A stretch of DNA of 64,000 bases from DASPKT01 sp035626475 (GCA_035626475.1 DASPNP010000038.1:62001-126000); one strand, 5' to 3'; positions 8,418-17,092 are shown, numbered from the stretch's first letter. Notes: generated from the letters alone by a model not told the origin. Numbers and translations are program-made.

Positions 8418-10024
8418 TCCTTCGCCTCCCCGGCGGCGGGCCTGAGGTCGGGCCGGAGCGCGTAGACCAGGTGGCGCAGCGCCAGCGCCAGGAAGGCCAG
8501 GGGCAGCACCGCCTGCACCGGCCACAGCACGGCGCGCAGCACCGGGAAGGTCTCGCCCAGGGCGGCGCTGTCGGCGGTCACATCGGCGGCGAGGATCGCG
8601 AAGCCCAGGCAGAACAGGCCGGTCAGCGCCTCCTGCAGCCGCACCATGGCGGGCTCCCAGCCCGGGGCGACCAGCCGGTCGAAGGCGCGCGGCCGGAGAT
8701 GGGTGCCGGTGGCCGAGGCCAGCCCGGCGCCGAAATAGGCCGACATGATCATGCCGACCACGCCCAGCTGCAGCGCGCCCACGATGCCGCGCCCGGTGAC
8801 CGTGCGCCAGACCACATCGGCGAAGACCGCCACCGCCATGATCAGGAAGCCGCCCAGGCACAGCGCCTTCTCCGCCCGGCCGAGCCCGGCCAGGAAGCGC
8901 GCCGGGGCGGCGAGCGCGAAGGCAGCCAGCGCCAGCGCGAGCACGCCCGCCGCGCCGAGCGTCACCGTCTTGGGCGGCCCGGGCAGCATCATCTCCCCGG
9001 CCTCCTCCGCCTGGCCGGGCGGGGGAGCCTCGCTGGCACGGAAGGCGGCCTTGCCGCGCTGGATGGCGTCGTAGATCGCGCGGGCATCCCCACCGAGCTC
9101 ATTCAGCAGCGCCTCATGGACGGGGGCCGTCACCTCCACCCAGCGGGCGCGCTGGTCCGGCGTCAGCACATGGACGCGCACGCCCTCGGCCGCCATGGTC
9201 TTGAGCTGACCCGCCACCAGCGCCCGCACCTCGCCGCGCGTGGTCGCGGCGCTGCCGAAGGCGTCGGCCACCGCCCGGCGCTGCTCCGGCGTCGCCCGCG
9301 CCAGCCAGGCGGCGTTGGCGACCAGCGCGCCGGTGTCGTAGCTGTGCTGGGTCAGGGTGAAGTCGCTGGCGTATTTCCGCGTCACGAAGAAATGGAAGAC
9401 CACGCCGGAGAGCCCGCCCTGGATCAGCTTGGTCTGCAGCGCCGGCACCAGGTCGGCGATGCCCAGCGGCACGGCGTCGGCGCCGATGGCGGAGAGGAAG
9501 CCCTGCGCCGCCGGGTTGGGGCTGCCGCGCAGCTTCAGCCCCGCGGCGTCGGCGGGCAGCAGCAGCGGCCGGTCGGCATAGAGGTTGGTCCAGCCCACCT
9601 CGGTCCATTGCAGCAGCTCCAGGCCGCGCTGGCGGAACAGCCGGCGGAAGGGCGCGGTCAGGTAATGCTCGTAGACGAAATCGACCTCGGCCTCGCTCTC
9701 GAACAGGTAGGGCAGGGTCAGCACCGCCAGCTCCGGCACGGCGGAGGACAGGCCCTGCAGCGTCAGCCCGGCGATCTGGATGCGGTTGCGCCGCAGCCCT
9801 GCGATCATCGCCTCCTCGCCGCCAAGCTCCGAGCGCAGGAAGAACTCGATGCGCACCGGCTGGCCGGCGAGGTTGTCGCGGAAGCGGCCCCACTGCCGGT
9901 CCCAGGGGCTGCCCGGCGGCGTATTGGCGGCGGCGCGGCCGGTCAGCACGTCGCTGCCTTGCGCCATCGTGGGCGGGGCCAGCAGCGACAGGATCAGCAG
10001 CAGCGGGAGAAGAAGGCGTGCCAT
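8414..10024 (-). CDS. TRAP transporter: periplasmic binding protein fused to small membrane subunit (DctP-DctQ fusion)
   Basis: A 536-residue protein. The start at 10024 gives a clean signal peptide (ARLLLPLLLILSLLAPPTMA). Residues ~25-335 are a DctP-type solute-binding domain, including AGLKLRGSPNPAAQGFLSAI with the Arg that contacts carboxylates in this family. Residues ~353-383 form an extra hydrophobic segment, and residues ~384-536 are a four-helix DctQ domain (RTVTGRGIVGALQLGVVGM). TRAP binding proteins are normally free in the periplasm, so a single chain tethering the binder to the membrane subunit is unusual. The reading frame is continuous with no sign of an artefact. The frame extends upstream to 10333, but that part has no signal peptide and crosses the divergent promoter. 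The ligand is unknown, probably a carboxylate. Confidence 0.88.
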   Translation of the reverse strand: MARLLLPLLLILSLLAPPTMAQGSDVLTGRAAANTPPGSPWDRQWGRFRDNLAGQPVRIEFFLRSELGGEEAMIAGLRRNRIQIAGLTLQGLSSAVPELAVLTLPYLFESEAEVDFVYEHYLTAPFRRLFRQRGLELLQWTEVGWTNLYADRPLLLPADAAGLKLRGSPNPAAQGFLSAIGADAVPLGIADLVPALQTKLIQGGLSGVVFHFFVTRKYASDFTLTQHSYDTGALVANAAWLARATPEQRRAVADAFGSAATTRGEVRALVAGQLKTMAAEGVRVHVLTPDQRARWVEVTAPVHEALLNELGGDARAIYDAIQRGKAAFRASEAPPPGQAEEAGEMMLPGPPKTVTLGAAGVLALALAAFALAAPARFLAGLGRAEKALCLGGFLIMAVAVFADVVWRTVTGRGIVGALQLGVVGMIMSAYFGAGLASATGTHLRPRAFDRLVAPGWEPAMVRLQEALTGLFCLGFAILAADVTADSAALGETFPVLRAVLWPVQAVLPLAFLALALRHLVYALRPDLRPAAGEAKE

Positions 10025-10041
10025 GCGGGTCCGCAGCGATT

Positions 10042-10051
10042 TGTCCGGACA
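10042..10051. promoter_or_regulatory. Palindromic operator TGTCCGGACA (copy 1)
   Basis: A perfect 10-bp palindrome within ATTTGTCCGGACAGATTT. It lies in the 91-bp divergent region between the TRAP genes and the crotonase-like gene. The identical core sits at 17083-17092 in the other divergent promoter of the same cluster. GntR-family regulators of the HutC/UTRA type bind GT...AC palindromes, so the GntR protein at 18456 is the inferred ligand-responsive regulator. Confidence 0.65.
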
Positions 10052-10115
10052 GATTTGCACAGCCGCCGCGTTTCGTCGATGATGCCGGCCACCCTTTTCC
10101 GCAAGAGAGCACGGC

Positions 10116-10904
10116 ATGAGCAGCGCGCCCCTCCTGATCGACGTCCAGGGCCCCATCGCCCGCCTGGTGCTGAACCGGCCGGAGAAGCACAACGCCATCT
10201 CGCTGGAGATGTGGACGGCGCTCCCCCGGCTGGTCGCCGAGCTGGAGGCGGACCGCGACGTGCTGGCGGTGGTGGTGACGGGCGCCGGCGGGAAGGCCTT
10301 CTGCGCCGGCGCCGACATCGCCGAGTTCGGCACCGTCTACGCCAATCCTGAGACCTCGCGCGCCTACAACGACGCGGTGCGGGCCGGCCAGTCGGCGCTG
10401 GAGCGCCTGTCCAAGCCCACCATCGCCATGGTGCGCGGCGTCTGCGTCGGCGGCGGCACCGGCATAGCGCTCCATTGCGACCTGCGCTTCGCCGCCGACG
10501 ATGCCCGCTTCGGCATCACGCCCGCCAAGCTGGGCGTCGCCTACAGCTTCGGCGACACCAAGAAGCTGGTCGACACGGTCGGGCCGGCGCGGGCCAAGGA
10601 CATCCTCTTCTCCGGCCGGCTGATCGGCGCGGCGGAGGCGCAGGCGATCGGGCTGGTGGACCGGCTCTTCGCGCCGGGCGACCTCGAGGAGGAGACGCTG
10701 CTCTACGCCCGCACCTTGTGCGAGGGCTCGCAATACAGCGTGCGTACCGCCAAGGCCATGATCCAGGCCATCACCGACGGCGCCGATTCCGAGACGCCCG
10801 ACACCCGCCGCCGCTTCGACGACGCCTTCTCCGGCGAGGACTTCGCCGAGGGCCGCACGGCGTTCCTAGCCAAGCGCAAGCCGGTGTTCGGCTGGCGGGG
10901 GTAG
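10116..10904 (+). CDS. Enoyl-CoA hydratase/isomerase (crotonase) family protein lacking both canonical glutamates
   Basis: A 262-residue protein of normal crotonase length. It shows LNRPEKHNAIS, the first oxyanion-hole segment KAFCAGADIAEF and the second, VCVGGGTGIALHCDLRFAA. At the positions of the two catalytic glutamates of rat enoyl-CoA hydratase it has Gly (GGGTGIAL rather than GGGCELA) and Ala (ITPAKLG rather than QPEILLG). It should therefore not be a standard hydratase; crotonase superfamily members with other chemistry (isomerase, decarboxylase, hydrolase, C-C lyase) are possible. It is divergent from the TRAP genes across operator copy 1 and is probably co-regulated with them. Confidence 0.88.
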   Translation: MSSAPLLIDVQGPIARLVLNRPEKHNAISLEMWTALPRLVAELEADRDVLAVVVTGAGGKAFCAGADIAEFGTVYANPETSRAYNDAVRAGQSALERLSKPTIAMVRGVCVGGGTGIALHCDLRFAADDARFGITPAKLGVAYSFGDTKKLVDTVGPARAKDILFSGRLIGAAEAQAIGLVDRLFAPGDLEEETLLYARTLCEGSQYSVRTAKAMIQAITDGADSETPDTRRRFDDAFSGEDFAEGRTAFLAKRKPVFGWRG

Positions 10905-10916
10905 GGGCTTCGTTAT

Positions 10917-11110
10917 CCTTCTCCCCTTGCGGGAGAAGGATGGGGCCCGCCGCGCAGCGGTGGGAGGATGAGGGGTCGGCGGGCGGCAGCCCGACGTTCT
11001 CCACCGCTGATCCGGGATCGCCCGTTGAGAACGCCAGCCTTTGGCTGTCGACCCCTCACCCTCCCACCGCTTCGCGGCGGGTCCCTCCCTCTCCCGCAAG
11101 GGGAGAGGGA
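10917..11110. repeat. Family D inverted-repeat element
   Basis: A 194-bp element filling the convergent gap between the crotonase-like and amidase genes. The arms of ~62 bp are 10917-10978 (opening CCTTCTCCCCTTGCGGGAGA) and 11049-11110 (ending CGCAAGGGGAGAGGGA), imperfectly complementary. Each arm also contains its own small hairpin (CTCCCCTTGCGGGAG). Only one full copy is seen here. A short look-alike (CCCTTGCCCTCAAGGGGAGA) is at 639-658, just upstream of the asparaginase gene. Confidence 0.75.
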
Positions 11111-11113
11111 TGC

Positions 11114-12499
11114 TTACCGTCTCACCGCCGCCTCGAAGCTCGCGGCCATGCGCAGGAGCGCCTGCTCCCCCGCCTTCTCGCCGACGAACTGCAGGCCGAG
11201 CGGCAGGCCGTCCGCGTCCAGCCCCATGGGGACCGAGACGGCCGGGCGGCCGGTGACGTTTGCGATGGCGGTGAGGTCGGCCTGGTTGGGGGGGATGGGC
11301 GCGCCGAAGGGGAAGGCGGCCTGCGGCGCGGTCGGCATGACCAGCGCGTCCAGCCGCTCGCCGCCCAGCCCGAAGGCGCTGTCCACCGCATGCGCGGCGT
11401 CGAGGATGCGGCGGTAGGCCTTGGCGAGGCGCAGGCCGCTCGCGTCGCGGCCGTAGGTGAGCATGCCGCGGAACTCGTCGGAGAACTGCTCGGGATGATC
11501 GGCCAGCGCCGCCTCGTGCGCCATCGAGCCCTCGGCCTCCGAGATAAGCAGCCCGGCGCGGCGGGTGGGGCCAGGGTCCCAGCCCTCGATGGACAGGGGA
11601 ATGATCTCGGCGCCCAGCACCCGCAGCACGTCCAGCGCGTGCTCGTACGCCTCCAGCACGGCGGGTTCGCAGCCCACCTTGTCGACCGCGTCGGGGCGGC
11701 CCAGCCGGCGGCCGGACAAGGGGCGGGAGCGGCGCTCCGGCCCGATCAGGGCGGTCCAGCCCGGCGGCGCCGGGCGGCTGTCCGCCCCCGCCGGGTCGAA
11801 CCAGACCAGAACTTCCGCCAGCAGACCGAGATCCTGGACGGTTCGCGCCAGCGGCCCGACATGGTCCAGCGTCCAGGACAGGCTGACGACGCCCGCCGTG
11901 CTGACCAGCCCGTAGCTGGGCTTCAGCCCCGCGACGCCGCAATAGGCGGCGGGGATGCGGACCGAGCCCATCGTGTCGGTGCCCAGCGCCGCGGCGCAGA
12001 GCCGGGCGGCGACGGCGGCGCCCGACCCGCCGGAGGAGCCGCCGGGCGTGCGCGCCGGGTCCACCGGGTTGCGGCAGCGGCCGTAGAAGGGGTTGTCGGT
12101 GGTGGCGCCCAGCGCCCCCTCATGCATGTTCAGCTTGCCCAGCAGCACCGCACCCGCCTCGCGCAGCCGCTCGACGCAGAAGGCGTCGCGGTCGGGCACG
12201 CGGTGGCGGTAGACCTCCATGCCGGCGGTGCAGGTCACGCCGGCCACGTCGATATTGTCCTTCACCGCCACCGGCACGCCGTCGAGCGGCCCCAGCGCAT
12301 CGCCTGAGGCGCGCCGCTGGTCGCTCGCCACCGCCTCGGCCAGCGCGGTCTCGGCGCAGACGGCGACGTAGCAGCGCAGCTCCCCGTCCATCGCCTCGAT
12401 CCGCTCCAGATAGGCGCGCGTCGCCGCCTCCGAGGTGACGGCGCCGGATGCCAGCGCCTGGGAGAGCTCGGTGACGGAGAGGGAGGTCGGGTCGGTCAT
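11114..12499 (-). CDS. Amidase (amidase-signature family)
   Basis: A 461-residue cytosolic hydrolase with an intact Ser-cisSer-Lys triad. Lys80 is in GVPVAVKDNID, cis-Ser155 in TPGGSSGGSGAA and the nucleophile Ser179 in GTDTMGSVRIPA. Family members hydrolyse linear amides; GatA is a relative, but there is no gatB or gatC nearby, so a catabolic amidase is more likely. The position between the crotonase-like and acyl-CoA ligase-like genes suggests it releases a carboxylic acid that is then activated with CoA; that step is inference. The start at 12499 (ATG) has a normal N terminus. A repeat element separates it from the upstream ligase gene. Confidence 0.92.
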   Translation of the reverse strand: MTDPTSLSVTELSQALASGAVTSEAATRAYLERIEAMDGELRCYVAVCAETALAEAVASDQRRASGDALGPLDGVPVAVKDNIDVAGVTCTAGMEVYRHRVPDRDAFCVERLREAGAVLLGKLNMHEGALGATTDNPFYGRCRNPVDPARTPGGSSGGSGAAVAARLCAAALGTDTMGSVRIPAAYCGVAGLKPSYGLVSTAGVVSLSWTLDHVGPLARTVQDLGLLAEVLVWFDPAGADSRPAPPGWTALIGPERRSRPLSGRRLGRPDAVDKVGCEPAVLEAYEHALDVLRVLGAEIIPLSIEGWDPGPTRRAGLLISEAEGSMAHEAALADHPEQFSDEFRGMLTYGRDASGLRLAKAYRRILDAAHAVDSAFGLGGERLDALVMPTAPQAAFPFGAPIPPNQADLTAIANVTGRPAVSVPMGLDADGLPLGLQFVGEKAGEQALLRMAASFEAAVRR

Positions 12500-12555
12500 G
12501 CTGGCGCTCTCACATGCTCAAGGGCCGCTTCGCAAGGGGCGGCAGCGTTGGCGGG

Positions 12556-12676
12556 GTGCGTCCTTCGACAAGCTCAGGATGAGGAGGTGGGTTCTGCTCC
12601 CAGGCGAGCTGGGGGCGGAAAGCCAGGAGTGCCTGGCATCCATCATCCCTCATGCTGAGCCTGTCGAAGCACGCAC
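12556..12676. repeat. Family C inverted-repeat element
   Basis: The left arm 12556-12591 (GTGCGTCCTTCGACAAGCTC...) pairs with the right arm 12647-12676 (...GAGCCTGTCGAAGCACGCAC). The interior, including CTGCTCCCAG and GTGCCTGGC, is also shared with the copy at 20047-20168, so this is an element of ~130 bp rather than only a palindrome. It sits in the tandem gap between the acyl-CoA ligase-like and amidase genes. Confidence 0.82.
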
Positions 12677-12745
12677 CACGTTCCAGCCGCTCCAGTTCCG
12701 CACTCCACCCTGAGCCCGTCCGGAAGGGAGGTCAACCGCCGGGCC

Positions 12746-14140
12746 TCACCCTTTCGGCCGCTTGTCGATCAGCCGGATCGGCTTCTGCCGGGTCTCGATG
12801 CCGGTCAGCGGCGCCAGTTCGCCGACACCGGCGAACTCGACGCCCATCTCCACGCCCAGGCGGCGGCGCAGCAGGGCCTTGAACTCCTCCTCCAGGGCGG
12901 CGGAGCGCTCGGCCCTGGTCTCCAGGATGACAATCATCTCGTCGCGGCCGTCCTGGCGCTCGACCCGGCAGATATATTCGCCGGCCGCCGCCGGGTGCTC
13001 GGCGATGACTACGCCGATGCCGGCGGGGAAGATGTTGATGCCGCGCAGCTTCACCATGTTGTCGCTGCGGCCGAGGAAGCCCTTGATACGCCGCAGATTC
13101 AGCCCCATCGGCGAGGGATCGTCGATGAACTGGCTGAGGTCGTTCGTGTTGAAGCGGATGATCGGGTAGACGTCGTCCTTGTAGAGGCAGGTGCAGACCA
13201 TGTTGCCGGTGCCGCCCTCGGCCACGGGCTGCAGCGTGTCGGGGTCGACCAGCTCCAGGAACTGCGCGTCCTCCATGACGTAGAAGCCCGCGCGATCCGG
13301 CCCCTCGCCGGCGATGACGCCGGTGTCGCCGACGCCGTACCAGTCGTAGACCTCGGCCCCGCCCCAGGCGGCGCTCATGGTCTCGCGGCTCTCCGCCCCC
13401 AGATGGCCGGAGATCATGCGGATCCTGATGTCCCGCCCGGGCTCGATCCCGTTCTCCCGCGCGACTTCCGACAGGCGCTTGATGTAGTCGCCGAAGCCGA
13501 CGATGACGCTGGCGCCGAAGTCGCGCATATACTCGACCTGGGTGACCGAGCGGGTCTCCACGCCGGTGCCGGCGGACAGGAAGATGCTGTTGGTCCAGTG
13601 CAGCGCCGCCTCGCGGACATAGTGGCCGCCATTGATGGTGCCATGGCCGTAGACGCTGTGGATCACGTCCTCGGTCTTCAATCCCTGGAAGCGCCAGAGG
13701 CGGGCCAGCAGCAAATTCTGGATCTCGCGCGAGCGCGGCCCGAAGAACAGCGGCTGTGGCCGGCCCGTCGTGCCGCTGGTGGTCTGGAAGACGACGGGCG
13801 GGCGCTGGTCGGGAGCGTAGGTGTCGAGGCCGTGGAAGTCGCCGAAGGGCGGGTGCTCGGCGACCGAGGCCATCAGCTCGGTCTTGCTGTAGGTCGGCAG
13901 CTTGGGCAGGTCGTCGAGGCCGCGGATGTCGCCGGGCTCGATGCCCTTCGCGCCCCAGTGCCGCCGGTAGAAGGGCACCTTCCAGGCGAACTGCATCACG
14001 CGCTGGAACATGCGCTCCTGCTGGGCGCGCAGGGCGTCGCGGCTCATGCTCTTGAAGCGGGAGACGAACTCCTCGCCGATCGGGTGGTCCGCCCGCAGCC
14101 GGGCATGGTCCATGGCCTGGAAATAGTCGGGATAGCTCAT
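12746..14140 (-). CDS. Phenylacetate-CoA ligase-like AMP-forming acyl-CoA synthetase
   Basis: A 464-residue member of the PaaK/coenzyme F390 synthetase group of adenylate-forming enzymes. The P-loop TTSGTTGRPQPL, the acceptor region YDWYGVGDTGVIAGEG, and the hinge/C-terminal features RFNTNDLS and GRSDNMVKLRGINIFP are present. It would activate a carboxylate to acyl-AMP and then acyl-CoA. The start at 14140 is preceded by AGAGGAA eight bases upstream. There are no phenylacetate-pathway genes (paaABCDE) near it, so a different aromatic or branched acid is as likely. It belongs to the leftward gene series amidase - ligase - MmgE/PrpD. Confidence 0.88.
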   Translation of the reverse strand: MSYPDYFQAMDHARLRADHPIGEEFVSRFKSMSRDALRAQQERMFQRVMQFAWKVPFYRRHWGAKGIEPGDIRGLDDLPKLPTYSKTELMASVAEHPPFGDFHGLDTYAPDQRPPVVFQTTSGTTGRPQPLFFGPRSREIQNLLLARLWRFQGLKTEDVIHSVYGHGTINGGHYVREAALHWTNSIFLSAGTGVETRSVTQVEYMRDFGASVIVGFGDYIKRLSEVARENGIEPGRDIRIRMISGHLGAESRETMSAAWGGAEVYDWYGVGDTGVIAGEGPDRAGFYVMEDAQFLELVDPDTLQPVAEGGTGNMVCTCLYKDDVYPIIRFNTNDLSQFIDDPSPMGLNLRRIKGFLGRSDNMVKLRGINIFPAGIGVVIAEHPAAAGEYICRVERQDGRDEMIVILETRAERSAALEEEFKALLRRRLGVEMGVEFAGVGELAPLTGIETRQKPIRLIDKRPKG

Positions 14141-14179
14141 GGGGTCGGTTCCTCTGCGGGGGCTTTAGCTTGGAAAATC

Positions 14180-14260
14180 CGTAGGTCGCATGGAGGCGGA
14201 GCCGCAATGCGACGTTGGGCCGGGTCTTGTCGCATTGCGCTTCGCTCCATGCGACCTACG
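14180..14260. repeat. Family B hairpin element
   Basis: A perfect-looking 81-bp inverted repeat. CGTAGGTCGCATGGAGGCGG at the left is complemented by ...GCTCCATGCGACCTACG at the right. It occupies most of the 133-bp tandem gap between the MmgE/PrpD gene (14274) and the ligase gene. It is solo, without flanking A or C arms. Confidence 0.85.
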
Positions 14261-14273
14261 GGGGCGTCGGCGC

Positions 14274-15665
14274 TCATCCCGGCCTCACCAGCAGCGGGAC
14301 GAGGGCGGCCACGTCCGCCTGCTCTTCGATGCGGTCGACGAAGGCCGCCACCTTGTCGGCGCCGGCGGGGTCCAGGGGCCCGCGCGCATAGGCCCAGCAG
14401 CGGCGGAACTTGGCCTCGTTCTCCGCCTCGGTCAGCGGCACCTCGGGGTGGCCGTAGATCCAGGGCAGGGTGACCTCGTGCGTCTGCCCATTCTTCATCC
14501 GGGCGATGAAGCGCTGGGGCGACATGGCGTTCTGGTCGGGGTTGCCGTCCTCCAGCACCGTGACGCGCGCGGCGAAATCATGGACGGCCGGGTTGCGCAG
14601 CTCGTCACCCAGGAAGTCCGGCACGTCGCAACGGCGCTTGGCGACCCAGCTGCCGGCGACGAAGGGGATGCAGAGCTTGGCGTAGTTCGGCGCCGGGTCC
14701 GGCATGTCCGGACGCCCCACGAGACGGTGGACCAGCGGCGGGACGTAGGCCGTCAGATGCTCGATATCCCCGAGGTCGATGCCGAAGCGGCTCTCCAGCT
14801 CGCGCAGCCCATGGACCGTGCCGTGGGTCAGGCGGCCGGACGGGTAGGGCTTGTGGGCGAGGTTCGCGATCTGCCAGTCGCGGCCCAGCCCCGCCCAGGT
14901 GGATTCCAGGTCGCCGGCCTGCCCGTCCTCGTAGAGGGGAAAGAAGCCATAACGGCCGGTCAGGATGTCCTTGGGCCCGATGAAGCCCGCCTTGGCGAGG
15001 TCGCAGGCGGTGATGGAGGCGCGCGCGTTGAAGCCGATCTGCAGCCCCAGCAGCGGCACGCCCTCCAGGTGCGGCTGCAGCGTGCCGCTGACCTGGCCGT
15101 AGAGGATGCCGAAGGCGTTGACGGCGGTCTCCTCGTCGAAGCCCTCCATCTGCGCGATGGCGGCCGCGCAGCCGAAGGCGCCGCAGATGGCCGGGCGGAA
15201 GAAGCGGATGGGCCCGGTCGCCGCCATGCCCAGCATGGTCGCCGCGTCCACCCCGACCGCCAGCGCCGGGATCAGCTCGCGGCCCGTGACGGGGCGGCCC
15301 TGGGCCGAACGCCGCTCGCAATAGGCGGACAGCGCCGCCAGGATGGTCGCCATCGGGTGCAGGACCGCGCGCTCATGGACGCAGTCATATTCCAGGCAAT
15401 GGATCTGGTAGGCGTTGGCGATGGCCGCCGCCGGGGCCGGCAGGCGCTCGCCGGTCACCCAGACGGTGGCCTCGTCGCCCGTGCCCCAGCCCTTCGCCAC
15501 GGCGATGAGATTGTCCACCAGCGCCCCGGCGCTGCCGGCCACGCCGACGCCGATCGTATCGAGCAGGAAGATCTTGGCCTTCGCCACGACTTCAGGCGGC
15601 AGATCCTCGTAGCGGGTGCGCAGCGCGTGGCGGACCAGGGGGATCAGCGGATTGTCCAAGGTCAC
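14274..15665 (-). CDS. MmgE/PrpD family protein (first copy)
   Basis: A 463-residue protein. The family includes 2-methylcitrate dehydratase, cis-aconitate decarboxylase and iminodisuccinate epimerase. Visible features are GAFGCAAAIAQMEGFDEE, the LEYDCVHERAVLHP loop and HKPYPSGRLTHGTVHGL, which carries the family Lys and His. A GTG start at 15665 overlaps the stop of the upstream paralogue (GTGA, 15662-15665), so the two are translationally coupled. Two adjacent, diverged MmgE/PrpD genes suggest either a heteromeric enzyme or two successive steps on related tri- or dicarboxylates. The substrate is not readable. Confidence 0.88.
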   Translation of the reverse strand: MTLDNPLIPLVRHALRTRYEDLPPEVVAKAKIFLLDTIGVGVAGSAGALVDNLIAVAKGWGTGDEATVWVTGERLPAPAAAIANAYQIHCLEYDCVHERAVLHPMATILAALSAYCERRSAQGRPVTGRELIPALAVGVDAATMLGMAATGPIRFFRPAICGAFGCAAAIAQMEGFDEETAVNAFGILYGQVSGTLQPHLEGVPLLGLQIGFNARASITACDLAKAGFIGPKDILTGRYGFFPLYEDGQAGDLESTWAGLGRDWQIANLAHKPYPSGRLTHGTVHGLRELESRFGIDLGDIEHLTAYVPPLVHRLVGRPDMPDPAPNYAKLCIPFVAGSWVAKRRCDVPDFLGDELRNPAVHDFAARVTVLEDGNPDQNAMSPQRFIARMKNGQTHEVTLPWIYGHPEVPLTEAENEAKFRRCWAYARGPLDPAGADKVAAFVDRIEEQADVAALVPLLVRPG

Positions 15666-17002
15666 GGCAGCACCTCCGCCAAGCTCTCCAGGGTTCCGCC
15701 CTCGGCCAGCGCCAGGGTGCGCGCGACGACGGCGTCGATGCGCTCATGCGTCAGGCCGGCGGCCGCCATGAGGGTGCGCGCCTTGGCGATGATCTGTTCG
15801 TCGCTCATCGGGTTCTCCGGATCGCCCAGCGCGTCCAGCGCCTCCGTCCGCATCGCGCCGCCATCCTTCAGAGTGGCCACCAGGGCGCTGCCGTAGCGGC
15901 GGGGGAAGGCGTCGGAGAAGCGCGGCGTCACCTGCACCCGCACGCGCGCGCTCAGGGCGGCCACGTCGGTGCGGGCCATGGCCGGCGGGTCGAAGGCCGA
16001 CAGCGGCGGCGGCCCGTCCAGCAGCGTCACGGCGACGGCGTGCTGCAGGCTGAACTTGGCGTCGGTCACGGTGCGGGGCTCCGGCCGGTCGCAGAATGTG
16101 GCGGCGTCCTGGTAGCACTCCACCGTGACGGCCTGGACCGCATCGGCCGGGACGCGCTCCCGCAGCAGCAGCGCCGCGTCGATGGCGGCGTGGGCGTGGC
16201 GGCAGGCGGGCCAGGGCTTGAAGCTGGTGTCGAACAGGCGCCAGGGGGCGGTCGGGTCCGCCACAACCGCCTCCGGATCGCCGTCCGGGCAGGTGGCGGC
16301 GAAGATGCCGAGCGGGCCCTCCAGGATGCGCGCCGGGCCGGTGAAGCCGACCTCCGCCAGCTCCGCCGCCAGCAGCCCGGCATGGGCGGCCCGGGCGGTG
16401 TGGAGCTGCTTGCTCATCGCATCCTCCAGCCGCACCTGCCAGAGGCCGCTCATCTGCGTGCCGGCATTGCCCAGCGCCCAGACGGTGCGGGGCGCGTCGA
16501 GACCCAGCAGCGACGCCGCCGCGGCGGCCGCCCCGAAGGGGCCGCAGGTGCCGGTGTTGTGCCAGAACTTGTAGTGCCCGCGCCCGACGGCGCCGCCGAC
16601 GCGGATCACCGCCTCGTAGCCGCGCACGACCGCGTCCAGGAAGTCCGCCGCCGAAGCGCCCCGTCCTTGCGCCACCGCCAGCGCCGCCGGCACCACGACG
16701 GGCCCCGGGTGCAGGATCGCCAGCCGGTGGACGTCGTCCATCTCCAGCACATTGCCGAGGCCGCCATTGACCAGCACGGCCGAGGCCGGTGCCATGGCCG
16801 CGAGATGGAAGGCGGAGGCCCGGCCCGGCGCACCGTGGCGCCTTCCATGCTCGATCAGTACCCGGCCCGCCGGGGTGGTGGCGCCGATGGCGGCGCAGCC
16901 GATCCAGTCCAGCACATGCCGCGCCGCCCGTGCCCGCGCCGCCGGTTCCACGGGGCGGGCGAGGATGTCGGCAAGGCGTTCGGTGAGGCTGTCCAGGCTC
17001 AT
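15662..17002 (-). CDS. MmgE/PrpD family protein (second copy)
   Basis: A 446-residue protein. The start at 17002 (ATG, CAGGA about nine bases upstream) is chosen because the family N terminus (SLDSLTERLADILARPV) begins there. The open frame runs on to 18544, but that part is antisense to the CoA-transferase gene. The family motif LEMDDVHRLAILHPG is more canonical than in the first copy, and FKPWPACRHAHAAIDAA supplies the Lys/His pair. It is the first gene of the leftward unit 17002 to 11114 and lies beside operator copy 2. Expected to be a cytosolic homodimeric or heterodimeric lyase, decarboxylase or isomerase acting on a polycarboxylate. Confidence 0.9.
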   Translation of the reverse strand: MSLDSLTERLADILARPVEPAARARAARHVLDWIGCAAIGATTPAGRVLIEHGRRHGAPGRASAFHLAAMAPASAVLVNGGLGNVLEMDDVHRLAILHPGPVVVPAALAVAQGRGASAADFLDAVVRGYEAVIRVGGAVGRGHYKFWHNTGTCGPFGAAAAAASLLGLDAPRTVWALGNAGTQMSGLWQVRLEDAMSKQLHTARAAHAGLLAAELAEVGFTGPARILEGPLGIFAATCPDGDPEAVVADPTAPWRLFDTSFKPWPACRHAHAAIDAALLLRERVPADAVQAVTVECYQDAATFCDRPEPRTVTDAKFSLQHAVAVTLLDGPPPLSAFDPPAMARTDVAALSARVRVQVTPRFSDAFPRRYGSALVATLKDGGAMRTEALDALGDPENPMSDEQIIAKARTLMAAAGLTHERIDAVVARTLALAEGGTLESLAEVLP

Positions 17003-17082
17003 GCGCGGGTCCTGGCAAGGGCGGGGAAGGGCGTCGGCGCGCAACTCATTCGGCTGTCCTCCCCACCTGCTGTTTGAAAATT

Positions 17083-17092
17083 TGTCCGGACA
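17083..17092. promoter_or_regulatory. Palindromic operator TGTCCGGACA (copy 2)
   Basis: A perfect 10-bp palindrome within ATTTGTCCGGACATATTT, in the 165-bp divergent region between the MmgE/PrpD unit and the CoA-transferase gene. The core and the flanking ATTT on both sides are shared with 10042-10051. AT-rich flanks in a ~70 % GC genome make this a credible promoter and operator zone. Confidence 0.68.

Noticed and set aside
14705..14715. Third TGTCCGGAC-like sequence inside the first MmgE/PrpD gene
   Set aside because: It reads TGTCCGGACG, so it is not a full palindrome, and it lies in coding sequence with conserved residues, so it is probably chance.
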